A stretch of 64,000 nt of DNA from an uncultured Akkermansia sp. (GTDB lineage: Bacteria; Verrucomicrobiota; Verrucomicrobiia; Verrucomicrobiales; Akkermansiaceae): positions 25,599 through 89,598 of the forward strand of contig CASFPZ010000006.1 of the NCBI GenBank assembly GCA_949296365.1, given 5' to 3'. Within the stretch, counting starts at the first letter, position 1. Each line of letters opens with the position of its first letter. Shown here piece after piece: positions 63,612 through 64,000 of the stretch. The notes under the pieces are model-generated. The model ran no database searches and was not told the origin of the DNA. It saw only the letters and a program-made list of their open reading frames with translations. A program made the position numbers and the translations under genes.

Positions 63612-64000
63612 AAGTCGTTCAAGTATTACTAAAAAATGGGGCTGATCCTAAAATTAAAAACAGCGTTGGGCGCACAGCTCTAGATATTGCTCGCTCGAAA
63701 AATCATCAGGAAATCGTAAACATCCTTGAGCAATATGAATCGGAATCGGATTCTACTTCAACGGATCTTCTGCCTTTGTTGTTCGCTTCGGCCAACGGTA
63801 ATCTAGAAGAAGTGCGCCAATTACTTGAGTCAGGTGTTGACGTCAACCAGAGAGACAAAAATGGTTACACGGCTTTGATGCTAGCTTCATTTGGTGGTCA
63901 CATAGAAGTCGTTCAACTTTTGATTCAAAAGGGCGCTAATATTAACCTGAAAGCCCAAAATGGTGCCACTGCTTTGATGGTAGCTTCAATAGAAGGTCAC
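63327..64000 (+). repeat. Long tandem DNA repeat within the ankyrin gene (about 400 bp unit)
   Basis: The segment from GAGCAATATGAATCGG at 63327 recurs at 63728, 401 bp later, and later landmarks recur 398 bp apart. Without the 5-bp duplication the unit is 396 bp, equal to four ankyrin repeats of 33 codons. Nucleotide identity between the copies is very high, with a 3-bp difference (GCGGCC against GCC). A looser copy begins near 62744. Recent unequal recombination or gene conversion is likely. Confidence 0.8.
63608..64000 (+). pseudogene. Continuation of the ankyrin gene in the shifted frame (runs off the window)
   Basis: From 63608 the +2-shifted frame is open for 131 codons to the end of the window: IEVVQVLLKNGADPKIKNSV, then the four-residue-class spacer with ESDSTSTD, and another block beginning LLFASANGNLEEVRQLLESG. 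It repeats the preceding part of the gene almost exactly, so the broken frame is the rest of one gene. Either the gene is inactivated in this genome, or the 5-bp duplication is a slippage or assembly error. Confidence 0.65.

Noticed and set aside
62700..64000. Regular repeats considered as a CRISPR array
   Set aside because: Repeats are coding, about 99 bp per ankyrin unit and about 396 bp per block, without unique spacers of constant size.

Overview
The window reads as chromosomal DNA of a Gram-negative, diderm, heterotrophic bacterium. It carries LptD, an AsmA-like envelope protein, an ExbB-type proton channel, TatA, several Sec-secreted or lipid-anchored proteins, and complete housekeeping genes. 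Recognisable Shine-Dalgarno sequences are rare. Large secreted carbohydrate- and peptide-directed proteins, a tandem-ATPase exporter and a uronate pathway built around a mannonate dehydratase-SDR fusion fit a Verrucomicrobiota member, perhaps Akkermansia-related. That assignment is inference from gene content only; no rRNA gene is present.

Layout. About 0-5.5 kb: ExbB (with the first codons of ExbD), endonuclease III, a 3D-domain lipoprotein, a divergent pair of a family-4-like uracil-DNA glycosylase and a TrpC-like protein that has lost catalytic residues, then NagB with a clear intrinsic terminator. 5.6-14.5 kb: a giant AsmA-like protein with a DUF2062 membrane protein, the TlyA rRNA methyltransferase, a small lipoprotein and a very large secreted DUF3472/PA14 multidomain protein. 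14.6-19.6 kb: Dxr, tRNA-Thr(UGU), PyrC, NadA, a MidA-type methyltransferase and a GNAT enzyme. 20-28 kb: a GYF/DUF805 membrane protein, a TPR protein, two overlapping pseudouridine synthases, a nitroreductase-YhcH pair and LptD. 28-32.3 kb: a secreted metzincin-type peptidase with an NPCBM domain, 3 nt from an (alpha/alpha)6 glycosidase-like protein. 32.5-35.7 kb: TatA and ValS. 35.7-40.8 kb: a translationally coupled HlyD/double-ATPase/two-permease exporter. 41-47.9 kb: AddA/AddB-like helicase-nuclease and a second nitroreductase.

47.9-49.7 kb is an accessory scar: an aldo/keto reductase tail fragment, an intact A1S_2505-type macro-like gene and a truncated, frameshifted IS transposase. 49.7-53 kb holds an exported tricorn protease homologue. 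53.2-58.4 kb is a compact hexuronate operon (KDG kinase, mannonate dehydratase::SDR reductase fusion, glucuronate isomerase, KDPG aldolase), which together take glucuronate/fructuronate to pyruvate plus glyceraldehyde-3-phosphate; it ends in a strong terminator. PurB follows with its own terminator. The right end (60.1-64 kb) is AT-richer and accessory: an AIPR-family abortive-infection protein and a secreted ankyrin-repeat gene built from long DNA repeats, frameshifted by a 5-bp tandem duplication and running off the window.

The observations I consider most worth a second look are the UxuA-SDR fusion, the TrpC-like pseudoenzyme next to a DNA glycosylase lacking its Fe-S cysteines, the peptidase-glycosidase pair, the AIPR protein with a visible nuclease-like motif, and the frameshifted ankyrin repeat gene.
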